Assembly (NCBI GenBank): GCA_021372535.1
Contig: JAJFUH010000107.1
Coordinates: 1 to 64,000, forward strand
From: a bacterium
GTDB lineage: Bacteria > Latescibacterota > Latescibacteria > Latescibacterales > Latescibacteraceae
DNA length: 64,000 bases
Direction of reading: 5' to 3'
Numbering within the stretch: position 1 is the stretch's first letter; each line of letters begins with the position of its first letter. The position numbers and the translations under genes were made by a program. Below the pieces are notes generated by a model. The model made no database searches, was not told the origin of the DNA, and saw nothing but the letters and a program-made list of their open reading frames with translations. Of the stretch, positions 16,641-25,403 are shown piece after piece.

Positions 16641-17732
16641 GTGAAAAAAAATCTGAAAATGGAATTTCTGCTCTTATTAGTTATTCTCCTCGTTTTTGCG
16701 TGTCTGTCCTTGCCGGTTTCCGGCGAAAATCATGATTATCAGAACGGTGTAAATCCTCAACGTAACGTACTTGTGGAAGCATTCACGGGTTCATGGTGTA
16801 GAAATTGCACAGTAGATATATTGACTGTTGAAAGGTATGTAAGAACGCATAGTAATATCTTTATGCTGGCGTATCATTTCAATGATCAGATGGCCACAGA
16901 AGATATCGAGGTGGTTATTTTCAGATTTACTGACGCATTTCCAGGTTTTGCTGTGGACAGGACTGTTTATAAAGACCTTAATTCCCTTGTTGCGAGAATG
17001 AACAACTGTGCTCAAAAAATTGAGGAGAGGTTATTGATTCCGCCCCGAATGACAATCGATCTGAGTTATACGTATTCTCCTGAATCAAGACTGATCGATC
17101 TCGATGTCGCTCTTCATACCCTTGAGACAATCGATGCGAATTGTTATCTCCATATCGTTGTTGCTGAGGACAGCCTTAAATATCCGCAGCAAGGGGGAGC
17201 CGATCCATTCTACCACATGCATACCGTGCGCGACTTTATAACGGGAACAGACGGCGAACGGCTTAACGATTCTGTACTCGCGGAGGGAACCGATATTCAC
17301 AGGAATTATGCATACACACTGCAAAGCAAATTCAAACCTGAGAAAATCCGCATCGTTGTATTTGTCAGCGAAGGAATCGTGGGACCGGTGTGCCAGGCCG
17401 AGGAGCTGGTTCTCGTCGAGAACATCGTGACCAGGGTCGATGAATTGACCCCGGATACGTTCCGGGTGCACGCACCCTATCCTAATCCTTTCAATCCCGT
17501 AACAACGATCGAGTTTACTCTTCCCTCGGAATCGCATGTCAGCCTTGTAATGTATGATGTGCTGGGAAGAGTCGTCGATATTCCCGTTGATCGAACCTTG
17601 AGTACCGGGACACACCGGATCGTATGGGACGGCCGCGACAGAAAGGGTATCACGCTTGCTGATGGACTGTATCTGTTCCGGCTTACTGCCGGAAATCATA
17701 TAGCTCATGGGAAAGTGACACTTCTCAGATGA
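16641..17732 (+). CDS. Omp28-like exported thiol-redox protein with C-terminal sorting domain
   Basis: A 363-residue exported protein: signal peptide (residues 1-28, LLLLVILLVFACLSLPVSG), a thioredoxin-like Omp28 domain opening RNVLVEAFTGSWCRNC with Cys53 and Cys56 as the CxxC pair, a beta-sandwich with FYHMHTVRDFITG (conserved also in the 20090 product), and a C-terminal FlgD/T9SS-type-A-like sorting domain from about residue 280 (PYPNPFNPVTTIEFTLP, then IVWDGRDRKG and GLYLFRL). The family sits at the cell surface in Bacteroidota-like bacteria; a disulphide-exchange role is inferred. GTG start is supported by AGGAGG eight bases upstream. It may be co-transcribed with the following genes; stop and next ORF nearly touch. 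Confidence 0.8.
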   Translation: MKKNLKMEFLLLLVILLVFACLSLPVSGENHDYQNGVNPQRNVLVEAFTGSWCRNCTVDILTVERYVRTHSNIFMLAYHFNDQMATEDIEVVIFRFTDAFPGFAVDRTVYKDLNSLVARMNNCAQKIEERLLIPPRMTIDLSYTYSPESRLIDLDVALHTLETIDANCYLHIVVAEDSLKYPQQGGADPFYHMHTVRDFITGTDGERLNDSVLAEGTDIHRNYAYTLQSKFKPEKIRIVVFVSEGIVGPVCQAEELVLVENIVTRVDELTPDTFRVHAPYPNPFNPVTTIEFTLPSESHVSLVMYDVLGRVVDIPVDRTLSTGTHRIVWDGRDRKGITLADGLYLFRLTAGNHIAHGKVTLLR

Positions 17733-17833
17733 TTGGTAAAAAAAACTTTTCGATTATGGTTTATGAATACCATGAGATATTCCGGAATAAATCCATCAAT
17801 CGGCATAGACAATTTCCACCAAAGGAGAGAGAG

Positions 17834-20005
17834 ATGAGAACTTCAAGGCTGATTTTTATGGCGATCATGATTATAACTGTATCACAAGCTCTGGCGCAGG
17901 GAACGTGGACGCAATACCCGATAAGAATTGAAAAAATACAAGATATTGTGGTAAAAGACGGCGAATTATGGTGTTCTTCGGAACGTAGAGTTTTTACGGT
18001 AAATCCATCGACAATGGAGTATAATGAGATTTTTAATGCTGGTTCTGATTATACAGGTGAAATTGAAAAGAGCACTACAGGTGATGTTTTAGTTGGCCTT
18101 GCCACAAAACAGTTCGTGTTTAAAAACGGTACATGGAAAAAAATCCAATATTCAGAACCCAATTCCGATATCAGATATCCTGGAGCAGAATACTATGTAC
18201 CATTTTGTTATGACCCTGACGGGATATGCTGGATGGCGGGCCATGGGATCGGGTTGATTCGTTTTGACGGAGAGAAATATTCCAAAGTACCGGATGTTGA
18301 GTTTCTCCCGGATGATCGGGTAAAATCAATATTTGCCGGAAGTGATGGCAGAATATGGATCGGTACTAAAATAGGATTATATTGCTACGACAGAGAATCC
18401 GTGGAAAAACTGAGTTATAGCAAGGATAATCCTGAATATCGTGTTAAATGCATAGCGGAGGGATCGGATGGTTCAATCTGGATAGGTACTCTGGATGATG
18501 GTATATTTAATTACAAAGACGGCTCGTGGAGCCACTATATTCCGGAGAGCAACGGAATTAAATATTTTGGCACCGGCTCATTACTCGTGGATGATACAGG
18601 GAACCTCTGGGCTTCATTAGTTCCTGTGAACTTTGAATGTAATAATCCTAATTCAACGCTTTTTAAGTTCGACGGTGAAACCTGGTATTCCTACCCCGAT
18701 CCTGTTACCGCTAAATTAGTGGTGAAGTCATTAACACTCGCTCCTGACGGCACTATATGGGCAGGGACGTACAATCAGATTTCTGATAAAGATGCCGGTA
18801 TACTGCAATTTGACGGCAAAAAGTGGACAAATCACTTCTACAGTGAATTCATACCTCGTAACTTATATATATATGGTCTCTTATACCACGATGGTTCATT
18901 ACTACTGGCAACTGAAAACGAAGGATTATACCAGTATGATGGTACATCGTGGTCACACATCGTAAGCCCGTTTACCGATGCCAGGTCTGTCGCTGTTTCA
19001 TCCGATAACAAAATATGGGTAGCAACAAAAGAAAAGCTTTACCGAAATGATGATTCATCATGGAAACCTTTTACTTCAAACATGCTGACCGATAATAATA
19101 TAATAAATCAAATCGCTGTCGGTTCCGATGGAATCGTATGGTGTATGACAAAGAACGGCCTTGTGCGTTTTGATGGTTCCGTCTGGAAATTGCAGGGTGA
19201 GAGCGACGGTATTCCCGATGGGGTCCTTTCAACTATTGCGGCTGATCCTTCCGGCCATATCTGGTTAGCCTGGTATACTTTTATATCCGATGAATTAATA
19301 AGTGGTATTACTGTTTATGATGGTGAAAAATGGACGGAAACGGGAATACCGGATAATTCGAAAGCGTCCACGGCTATCAATAAAATCATTTTCGGTCCCG
19401 AAGGTGAACCCTGGGCCGTCAGCTATAATGAACTTTTCAGATATGACGGTGCAAAATGGGTGAAAGAACCGTATGAGTACCGGCAAATAATGGATATCAC
19501 CTGTGATTCGGAAGGATATCTCTATATAAGAAATGAGATGGGAGTTGACTGTTATAATGGTGAAAGTAGAATGACCTATATCACTGGCATAGATGTCCCG
19601 AATTTGTCCTTTCTGGCAGCAGGTGATAAAGGTATGGTTTTTGGCGTGATGAGAGACGGTGTTTTCGCGCGGTTCGATCCTTACCGGATTCCAACGGTCG
19701 TCGATGAACCATATATAACAACTCCCGGTACATTCCCGATTGTTGGCAATTATCCGAATCCGTTCAATATGTCGACAACCGTCTATTTCGAGCTGCCGTC
19801 GGAAACGCTGGTCGATCTTGCGATATTCTCAGTTACGGGACAGAAGATACGGACGCTGGTTTCCGAACGGAAGAATCCCGGCAGGCATGTAATCGTATGG
19901 GACGGTCGCGATGATTTTGGCCGGAACGTATCTTCCGGCATCTATATAAGCCGTCTGCTCGGGGGAGAACTTACCGCATCATCACGCATGATGTTGTTAA
20001 AGTAG
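17834..20005 (+). CDS. Exported beta-propeller protein with C-terminal sorting domain
   Basis: A 723-residue protein from ATG 17834, which follows AAAGGAGAGAG and starts a clean signal peptide ending SQALA before QGTW. An upstream in-frame ATG at 17729 would add 35 residues without export signal and is rejected. The body is a run of reg_prop-like blades (RIWIGTKIGLY, SIWIGTLDDGIF, TIWAGTYNQ, IVWCMTKNGLVRFDG). The last 85 residues form the sorting domain NYPNPFNMSTTVYFELP, then VIVWDGRDDFGR and SGIYISRL. It resembles the propeller lipoprotein at 10250 but is anchored by a sorting domain instead of a lipid. Ligand unknown. A hairpin follows the stop. Confidence 0.8.
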   Translation: MRTSRLIFMAIMIITVSQALAQGTWTQYPIRIEKIQDIVVKDGELWCSSERRVFTVNPSTMEYNEIFNAGSDYTGEIEKSTTGDVLVGLATKQFVFKNGTWKKIQYSEPNSDIRYPGAEYYVPFCYDPDGICWMAGHGIGLIRFDGEKYSKVPDVEFLPDDRVKSIFAGSDGRIWIGTKIGLYCYDRESVEKLSYSKDNPEYRVKCIAEGSDGSIWIGTLDDGIFNYKDGSWSHYIPESNGIKYFGTGSLLVDDTGNLWASLVPVNFECNNPNSTLFKFDGETWYSYPDPVTAKLVVKSLTLAPDGTIWAGTYNQISDKDAGILQFDGKKWTNHFYSEFIPRNLYIYGLLYHDGSLLLATENEGLYQYDGTSWSHIVSPFTDARSVAVSSDNKIWVATKEKLYRNDDSSWKPFTSNMLTDNNIINQIAVGSDGIVWCMTKNGLVRFDGSVWKLQGESDGIPDGVLSTIAADPSGHIWLAWYTFISDELISGITVYDGEKWTETGIPDNSKASTAINKIIFGPEGEPWAVSYNELFRYDGAKWVKEPYEYRQIMDITCDSEGYLYIRNEMGVDCYNGESRMTYITGIDVPNLSFLAAGDKGMVFGVMRDGVFARFDPYRIPTVVDEPYITTPGTFPIVGNYPNPFNMSTTVYFELPSETLVDLAIFSVTGQKIRTLVSERKNPGRHVIVWDGRDDFGRNVSSGIYISRLLGGELTASSRMMLLK

Positions 20006-20022
20006 ATTGATACGTATGAAAT

Positions 20023-20063
20023 AACAACCGTTCGTCTTTGCAGGATGGACGGTTGTTGATTTT
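20023..20063 (+). terminator. Hairpin, possible attenuator or terminator
   Basis: AACAACCGT (20023-20031) pairs perfectly with ACGGTTGTT (20049-20057), followed by GATTTTC. The U tract is weak, so partial termination between the propeller gene and the 20090 gene is more likely than a full stop. Confidence 0.5.
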
Positions 20064-20089
20064 CAGCCGCGAAGTGACCGTAAAGAGAT

Positions 20090-21841
20090 ATGAACCTTAT
20101 CGAAAAGGCATCTGTCGTGAAATCAGAGTCGTATACCATGTTTTTCATATATACGCTGGTGTTTTTAATAGCTTTGTTTCATGCCGGGACAGCGGTTTCG
20201 GGCGATAACTACGAACCGAATGATTCGAGAGAAACGGCATACGAAATATCTTTTTCCGATGGTGTATGGAAATCCGAAACGGCAACGATCGACACCCGGG
20301 AAGATGCCGACTGGTATTCGTTTTACGGGGAAAGCGATAGTTTCATTTCTATTTCATCCGATCCCATTACAAAGTTCGACATTGCTTTTTCTCTCTATTA
20401 CGGCGATTCAAGACTCACCTGCGCCGACAATTATTTCAGCGGTATGGCTGAAAAAATCGTAAAATATCCGCTTGGTAAGGACGGGATATACTATATATGT
20501 GTCGGAACTCCCGAATCGACAAAAAAGAGAACCACTACCGATACGGATTCGTTCGGCTCGTATTCACTCGAAATAACACTGTATAAAAGTCATACCATTT
20601 CCGGAAAAGTAACTGATTCACAAACGGGAAACGCGATATCGTCGGCACGGATCACTGTCGAACATGATACCTCATATACAGCCGAGACAGATGTCGATGG
20701 AATGTTTGAAGTTATCCTGAAAGGAGCCCTCTCAGGCGAACCATTTGCCATACAGGTTCAAAAAACCGGCTATATTGCCGAGATTGCCAAAGGGATTGTA
20801 TCAAATGCAAAGGAAACTGCCGTATCGATAGAACTCGCCCCACTTCCGGACAATTCCCGCAATGTCCTCCTTGAAGAATTCACCGCAACCTGGTGCACGT
20901 GGTGCCCGTATGCTACCGATATACTTGAAGAGATAATCCGCAGCCAGGGCAATGTTATCTCCATTGCGTACCACATTGAAGATGAAATGAGCACACCCGA
21001 AGGAGATCAGCTTGACGATATGTTAAGTCCGGCGCTTCCTCAGGCATTGATCGACAGGACACAATTCACTGGAAGCAGTTCCATCCTGGTCAATCGTCAG
21101 GAATGGACAAAGCGATGCATCGAACGCTCACAGGTGCCGGCTCCTCTTTCGATCCATATTTCATGCGATTATACAGGCTCGTCACGAAATGCTGATGTGA
21201 CCGTTGACATGCTTTCCCTTTCCGATATGAAGGGAGCGTACAGGATCAATGTGGTTGTCTGCGAAGACAGCCTTGATTATGAGCAGCATATCACCGGAAA
21301 AGACTATAAAACGATTTCTCCTTACTACCATATGCATGTCGTTCGCCGGATGATTACGGGAACATATGGCGAACGGTTAAATACCGATCCGATTCAGGCG
21401 CAGACAAATATCCGGAAATACTATTCGTTCACGCTCGATGATTCGATTAATGAAAACTACGCTCGTCTTGTGGTATTCGTCAATGAAGATTTAAAAAACG
21501 GCCTGGGACCAGTGCAGCAGGCTGCACAGTGTACTATTATGGAAGACACGATAACGGAAGTCGAAATCGACGAGCGAATCGCCTTTCAGATTCATCCGGC
21601 ATTCCCGAATCCATTCAATACTACAACGATGATTCCATTCACTCTGACACAGGATAAACACATAGTGCTGACTGTTTATAACATTGTTGGAGAAAAAGTA
21701 ACGACACTGACCGACCGTATCTGGCCACCGGGTAAGCATTCCATAATTTGGGATGCTCATGGATTTTCCAGCGGAATATATTTTTACCGGCTACAGGCGG
21801 GTGCGTCGATAGGCACGGGGAAAATGCTGCTGATCAAGTGA
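20090..21841 (+). CDS. Exported multidomain Omp28-like redox protein (PPC + carboxypeptidase-regulatory + CxxC + sorting domain)
   Basis: A 583-residue protein. Residues 1-40 hold a signal anchor (MFFIYTLVFLIALFHAG). Residues about 40-175 match a PPC-type beta domain (YEPNDSRETAYEI, DADWYSFYGE, GSYSLEITLY). Residues 178-258 are carboxypeptidase-regulatory-like (ISGKVTDSQTGNAISSARI). The Omp28 thioredoxin-like domain follows with ATWCTWC (Cys269, Cys272) and YYHMHVVRRMITG. The C-terminal domain is PAFPNPFNTTTMIPFTL with IIWDAHGFSSGIYFYRL. It is a larger paralogue of the 16641 product. It is followed after 15 bases by the TlpA-like gene, which suggests paired electron transfer. Start could be the internal Met at 20138. 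Confidence 0.8.
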   Translation: MNLIEKASVVKSESYTMFFIYTLVFLIALFHAGTAVSGDNYEPNDSRETAYEISFSDGVWKSETATIDTREDADWYSFYGESDSFISISSDPITKFDIAFSLYYGDSRLTCADNYFSGMAEKIVKYPLGKDGIYYICVGTPESTKKRTTTDTDSFGSYSLEITLYKSHTISGKVTDSQTGNAISSARITVEHDTSYTAETDVDGMFEVILKGALSGEPFAIQVQKTGYIAEIAKGIVSNAKETAVSIELAPLPDNSRNVLLEEFTATWCTWCPYATDILEEIIRSQGNVISIAYHIEDEMSTPEGDQLDDMLSPALPQALIDRTQFTGSSSILVNRQEWTKRCIERSQVPAPLSIHISCDYTGSSRNADVTVDMLSLSDMKGAYRINVVVCEDSLDYEQHITGKDYKTISPYYHMHVVRRMITGTYGERLNTDPIQAQTNIRKYYSFTLDDSINENYARLVVFVNEDLKNGLGPVQQAAQCTIMEDTITEVEIDERIAFQIHPAFPNPFNTTTMIPFTLTQDKHIVLTVYNIVGEKVTTLTDRIWPPGKHSIIWDAHGFSSGIYFYRLQAGASIGTGKMLLIK

Positions 21842-21856
21842 AAGCATGGAGAAACA

Positions 21857-22378
21857 GTGATGAACAAGTATAAATCGTTTGCAACGGTATTCGTTATCTC
21901 GTTTTGTTTTTTTGTTCTGCCATATTCTCGATCGTATGCCCGGTCACCTGTCATACCTTTCTCATTCAAAACGTTGACAAACGAAATCATGCCTGTTGAT
22001 TCCCTTCTTCAGAAAGGACCGGTACTGATAACATTCTGGGCAATGTGGTGCAAACCGTGCAAGGAAGAACTGCATGCGCTCAGCAAGGTACATTCCGAGT
22101 ATCCTTTTGATTCCATTACGATAGTATCCGTGACAATCGATACTCCGCGAAGCATAGACCGTGTCAAATCCTATGTTAAAACTCACAATTTCCCTTTTAT
22201 ATGCAGTACCGATCCCGGTAAAGAAATACTGAGAATCTTCAACGTTTCAGGGATTCCCTTTACGGTGATTCTCAATAAAAAGCGGGAAGTGATCATGATG
22301 CATTCCGGATATGTCCCCGGTGATCTGGACGAATATGGAAAAAAAATCGAAAGCTGTCTGAAAACAGGAAAAGAATGA
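21857..22378 (+). CDS. TlpA/ResA-like exported thioredoxin
   Basis: A 173-residue protein with an N-terminal signal (FATVFVISFCFFVLPYSRSYA) and a TlpA/ResA-type thioredoxin fold: VLITFWAMWCKPCKEEL with the active cysteines at about 65 and 68, SVTIDTPRSIDRVKSYV, and the cis-Pro segment VSGIPFTVILNKK. It would act as a thiol-disulphide reductant outside the cytoplasmic membrane. It lies 15 bases after the Omp28-like gene and its stop overlaps the start of the barrel gene (ATGA), so the three are translationally linked. GTG 21857 or ATG 21860 could be the start. Confidence 0.85.
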   Translation: MMNKYKSFATVFVISFCFFVLPYSRSYARSPVIPFSFKTLTNEIMPVDSLLQKGPVLITFWAMWCKPCKEELHALSKVHSEYPFDSITIVSVTIDTPRSIDRVKSYVKTHNFPFICSTDPGKEILRIFNVSGIPFTVILNKKREVIMMHSGYVPGDLDEYGKKIESCLKTGKE

Positions 22379-23982
22379 ACAATATCGAGAAATACATAAT
22401 AACGCTTCTTCTTTTTACAATCATACCGGTTCGTGCGTTCGCTTCACTGCCTTCCGTATCCGTCTCGAACTATTTCCGCTACGGTTTTGGCAACGAGATC
22501 ATGAATTATAGAAATGAGGACAAGAAATATCTTGAAGAAAAAATCGCTGTTAATATTCACTGGAACCGTTTTCTGCTCGGCGGACGATATGATTATGACA
22601 ATCCACCGGAATTTGGTTTTGAACATAGAAAACTGAGAAAATGGTATCTTGAATACAGGAAGGGACAATGGAAACTCAGGGGAGGCACGTTCGCGGCCCT
22701 TTTTTCAAGGGGTCTGGTTTTAAACGCATACGAAGAGGAAATGATCGGTCATGACAGCGAAATTACCGGCGTAAACGCGCTGTATGAAAACGAACGCACA
22801 ACGGTAAATATACTTGCCGGAAGCATGGATTATGAGATGATTCCGGATTTCAGGGATATCGTAACCTATAACCTGCGCGGCGGTTCGATACGGAAAAAAC
22901 TCATCGATTGGTACGCTGTCGGAGGCAGTTTCATACGGAGCGACCTGACCCAGAAAATCGGATATTATAAGGTTAAGGACAAATTTTACGTAAATACAGC
23001 GGAGTTATGGTCGGAGATTGAAACAGACAATTTCAAGTTGTATGGCGGTATGGCATCAAACTCCCATGAAAACAGAGGTCTTTTCACAGAGGGTGAAAAC
23101 AGCGTATATGTTTCGCTCAACATGAATCTGCCCTCCACAAATGTCAACATTGAGTTCAAAAACTATAAATTCGGATTGACAACTCCTGAATATTGGGATT
23201 ACACCCTGTATCGTCACCGGATGCTCGCATTTCAGAATCCTCCCACAGTAGTAAGAGAACACAGCTGGGTGCTGCTTTCACGACGCACACACAGTGTCAG
23301 TTTCAATGATGAGGTCGGTATGCAGTTCGACCTCTATCACAGACTATACCCTGAAACTACGCTCAACCTTAACGGATCCGTTGCCGGAAAGCATTACCGG
23401 TATGATATGAATGAGTTCGGGGATTTTTCACGCAGAAAAAAGAATTTATCGTGGATACCGTCGCTCGATCCCGAATATTCTCCGTTCTGGCAGGTATATG
23501 GTGAAGTTGAACACTACTTCCCGAATGGCAGTTCCATTACTGGTGGATTAGCCTATACGTTTGAGAGGATTTACAACTACTATATACCGGATGTCAGGGA
23601 GGAAAACAGGTCGTGTATCATACCCGTCCGGTTTATCTTTCAGCTGCCCGACTTGTATTCGTTACAGGGCACGGTAGAATATCAGAAATTTAAGGAAACC
23701 CTTCACGGCGACCAGTATTTTACCAACAGTTACTTTTCGTTTGGGATAGGCAAATCGCCTTACCTGACAGCGGCAGTCGATGCTGAATATGTCACGAAAG
23801 GGTACGAGTATGATGATAAAACGCTGTGGTTGATTGGTACAATTCGTTATTGTTTCCGTTCGAGCCAGATTTTTGAAATAGGATATGGCGAGACACGAGG
23901 TGGACTTGTCTGCACGAACGGACGGTGCCGTTATGTTCCGGAATACAAGGGTTGGCGCTTTTCCGCCGAGATTCACTTCTGA
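22375..23982 (+). CDS. Outer-membrane beta-barrel-like protein (DUF6029-like)
   Basis: A 535-residue protein with signal peptide ending VRAFA and then a long series of amphipathic strands rich in Tyr, Arg and Gly, ending in Phe, as expected for an outer-membrane barrel. Landmarks such as SNYFRYGFGNE, LRGGTFAALFSRGLVLNAYEE and ITGVNALYE resemble the DUF6029 proteins which in Bacteroidota are found next to Omp28 and TlpA-type genes. It could hold or receive the redox proteins at the outer membrane. Assignment to DUF6029 is from memory of family pattern and context. The ATGA overlap with the thioredoxin gene shows coupling. It is the last gene of the element. Confidence 0.7.
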   Translation: MNNIEKYIITLLLFTIIPVRAFASLPSVSVSNYFRYGFGNEIMNYRNEDKKYLEEKIAVNIHWNRFLLGGRYDYDNPPEFGFEHRKLRKWYLEYRKGQWKLRGGTFAALFSRGLVLNAYEEEMIGHDSEITGVNALYENERTTVNILAGSMDYEMIPDFRDIVTYNLRGGSIRKKLIDWYAVGGSFIRSDLTQKIGYYKVKDKFYVNTAELWSEIETDNFKLYGGMASNSHENRGLFTEGENSVYVSLNMNLPSTNVNIEFKNYKFGLTTPEYWDYTLYRHRMLAFQNPPTVVREHSWVLLSRRTHSVSFNDEVGMQFDLYHRLYPETTLNLNGSVAGKHYRYDMNEFGDFSRRKKNLSWIPSLDPEYSPFWQVYGEVEHYFPNGSSITGGLAYTFERIYNYYIPDVREENRSCIIPVRFIFQLPDLYSLQGTVEYQKFKETLHGDQYFTNSYFSFGIGKSPYLTAAVDAEYVTKGYEYDDKTLWLIGTIRYCFRSSQIFEIGYGETRGGLVCTNGRCRYVPEYKGWRFSAEIHF

Positions 23983-24173
23983 ACCGAAATGAATTCGAAT
24001 AAGAGAATAAATAGTTATCTTTATTATTGTGTCAGTTTGTGTTAGAAATGGTAGAATATAAAGGCAATGGTGTGAATAGTAAACTTAGATATAATTTTTA
24101 TAAGTGCAGAGGCCATGTAGCATTAGATTGTTTATTAATGATTTACGATTATTTATTGAATCCCCTTAAAATG

Positions 24174-24229
24174 TGACTCTGGATCAGCCTATCGAGGTTC
24201 AAATCCTTGCGGGGCAGCCATAATAAAAC
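24174..24229 (+). repeat. Attachment-site repeat, right copy: partial tRNA-Gln (attR-like)
   Basis: Perfect copy of 12214-12269: the 3' part of tRNA-Gln from the anticodon loop to CCA plus TAATAAAAC, with no 5' half upstream (AT-rich sequence ending TTAAAATG instead). It cannot form a tRNA. It marks the right end of the 12-kb element. It lies in the gene-free stretch 23983-24712; the part between the barrel gene and the repeat has no readable gene. Confidence 0.9.
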
Positions 24230-24241
24230 AAATATTATCTG

Positions 24242-24274
24242 CCGCTTGCAGGGTGTTTTGCAAGTGGTTTTTTT
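24242..24274 (+). terminator. Terminator after partial tRNA-Gln
   Basis: CCGCTTGCA (24242-24250) and TGCAAGTGG (24259-24267) pair with one G-T and are followed by seven T. It is a diverged homologue of the terminator at 12282, so one of the two is the host's original and the other came with the element. Confidence 0.8.
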
Positions 24275-24575
24275 ATACTATTCCTTATTTCTTTTTATTA
24301 ATTTCAGTAGTACTATCTGATTGTACATTAATTAGTAGAATCAAAAAGAATAAAAGCATACATCTGGCCTGAACTGTTTATACCTTTTTAGGTCCTTAAA
24401 GTCCGCTGCATTTGTATCTCTGTGTTCCCCGAAAAGATTCCCTTCATGAATCTGATAGAATGTCCTTCATAATCTCATGGTAGATATCTGTTTATCTTTT
24501 TTGCTGCCGCCGGAACATCCCATTTAAATTTTTTATTTTTTCCTCAATATTTTAAACGATAAATAATAAAAATGC

Positions 24576-24603
24576 TTGACAATATATATTAAAGTGGTAG
24601 ATT
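24576..24603 (+). promoter_or_regulatory. Putative promoter of the 24713 gene run, with nearby dyads
   Basis: TTGACA (24576-24581), 16-base spacer, TAGATT (24598-24603). It is overlapped and followed by GGTAGATTTGTTACC and by the palindrome GTAGCTAC, both near the expected start of transcription, which could be operator sites. The TGATCA dyad of the first block is absent, so the second BlaI protein probably uses another sequence. The rest of 24275-24712 shows no gene. Confidence 0.45.
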
Positions 24604-24712
24604 TGTTACCAATGTGGTGATGTAGCTACTTATATGGTATTCAACTAATAAAATTTGTAGAATTTCTGATATTAATAAATTAAATTCAACATTTATAAGG
24701 AGTTGAAAAGAT

Positions 24713-25387
24713 ATGAATTCATGTGTGCGAGTTTTTTTATTTCTGACCATCATGTGTAGTGTATTGATTGTATCTGTCCATGCAGATGATCAACCTATTA
24801 TAAATTTACAAGAAGGTAGAAATGAGATTTCCTTTTCAATCAAGAACGGATGGGATTATGATCTCAGTGGCCTTAAATTGGAGGTTAATGAGGAAAAGAT
24901 TCCTTCATGGCTGAAGATAACAGTGTTGAAAAATGAAATAAATATTCCGCAGAAAATGAGTGGGAATATAACATTGAACTTCAACATCAGTCATGCTCCG
25001 GATGGTTCCATAGCTGAGATTCCTTTTATTATAGTCGATAGTAATAATAACCAATGGAGTTATTACCTTAAAATTGGTGTAAGTTCAAATGAAAATTCAG
25101 CGCCTCACCCCATAGATATTCTCTATGGTAACTTTCCCAATCCATTTAATCCATCTACGACTATCACGTATTCGCTTGCAGAAACAAGATTGACGAAGCT
25201 TGTAATCTATAATTCACTCGGCCAAAAAGTTAAAACGTTACTTAATGAATCACAGGAAGCAGGAATACATACCATTCAATGGGACGGACGGAATGAGTTC
25301 GGGCAGAAAGTTTCGAGCGGTATCTACCTCTATCAATTAATATCGGGTTCATTTATTGAAAGCAATCGCATGATTCTATTGGAATAA
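24713..25387 (+). CDS. Exported protein with C-terminal sorting domain, unknown function
   Basis: A 224-residue protein: signal peptide (VFLFLTIMCSVLIVSVHA), a beta-rich domain of about 100 residues (ISFSIKNGWDYDLSGLKLEVN, IPFIIVDSNNNQWSYYLKI) and the sorting domain YGNFPNPFNPSTTITYSLAE, then TIQWDGRNEFGQ and SGIYLYQL. The core domain is not recognised; its strand pattern and NEISF / WLKI features suggest an immunoglobulin-like fold. GGAG lies upstream of the ATG. It is the first gene of the second AT-rich block and is 16 bases from the next gene, so probably the operon head. Confidence 0.65.
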   Translation: MNSCVRVFLFLTIMCSVLIVSVHADDQPIINLQEGRNEISFSIKNGWDYDLSGLKLEVNEEKIPSWLKITVLKNEINIPQKMSGNITLNFNISHAPDGSIAEIPFIIVDSNNNQWSYYLKIGVSSNENSAPHPIDILYGNFPNPFNPSTTITYSLAETRLTKLVIYNSLGQKVKTLLNESQEAGIHTIQWDGRNEFGQKVSSGIYLYQLISGSFIESNRMILLE

Positions 25388-25403
25388 CAATAAGAGGGAG
25401 AAC

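Larger units (their letters stand above)
12214..24229 (+). mobile_element. Integrated element in tRNA-Gln, about 12 kb, no visible integrase
   Basis: DNA between the 56-bp direct repeats is visibly more AT-rich than the flanking genes up to 12.1 kb and after 32.8 kb. It carries a self-contained gene set: BlaI repressor, M56 fusion protein, a 70-residue ORF, two Omp28-like redox proteins, a propeller, a TlpA-like thioredoxin and an outer-membrane barrel. No tyrosine or serine recombinase, relaxase, phage structural gene or origin is recognisable, and the gaps next to both repeats (12321-12700 and 23983-24173) contain no integrase fragment I can read. It may be a satellite moved in trans, an island that lost its integrase, or a piece of a larger composite whose other part is the similar block at 24.7-32.5 kb. 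Boundaries are seen; mobility is inferred. Confidence 0.75.

Noticed and set aside
17729-17833. Longer N-terminus for the propeller gene
   Set aside because: The internal ATG at 17834 has a good ribosome binding site and starts a proper signal peptide; the upstream 35 residues are polar and overlap the end of the previous gene.
24174-24274. Second tRNA-Gln gene
   Set aside because: Only the 3' half from the anticodon loop is present; acceptor 5' strand and D arm are missing. It is an attachment-site remnant.
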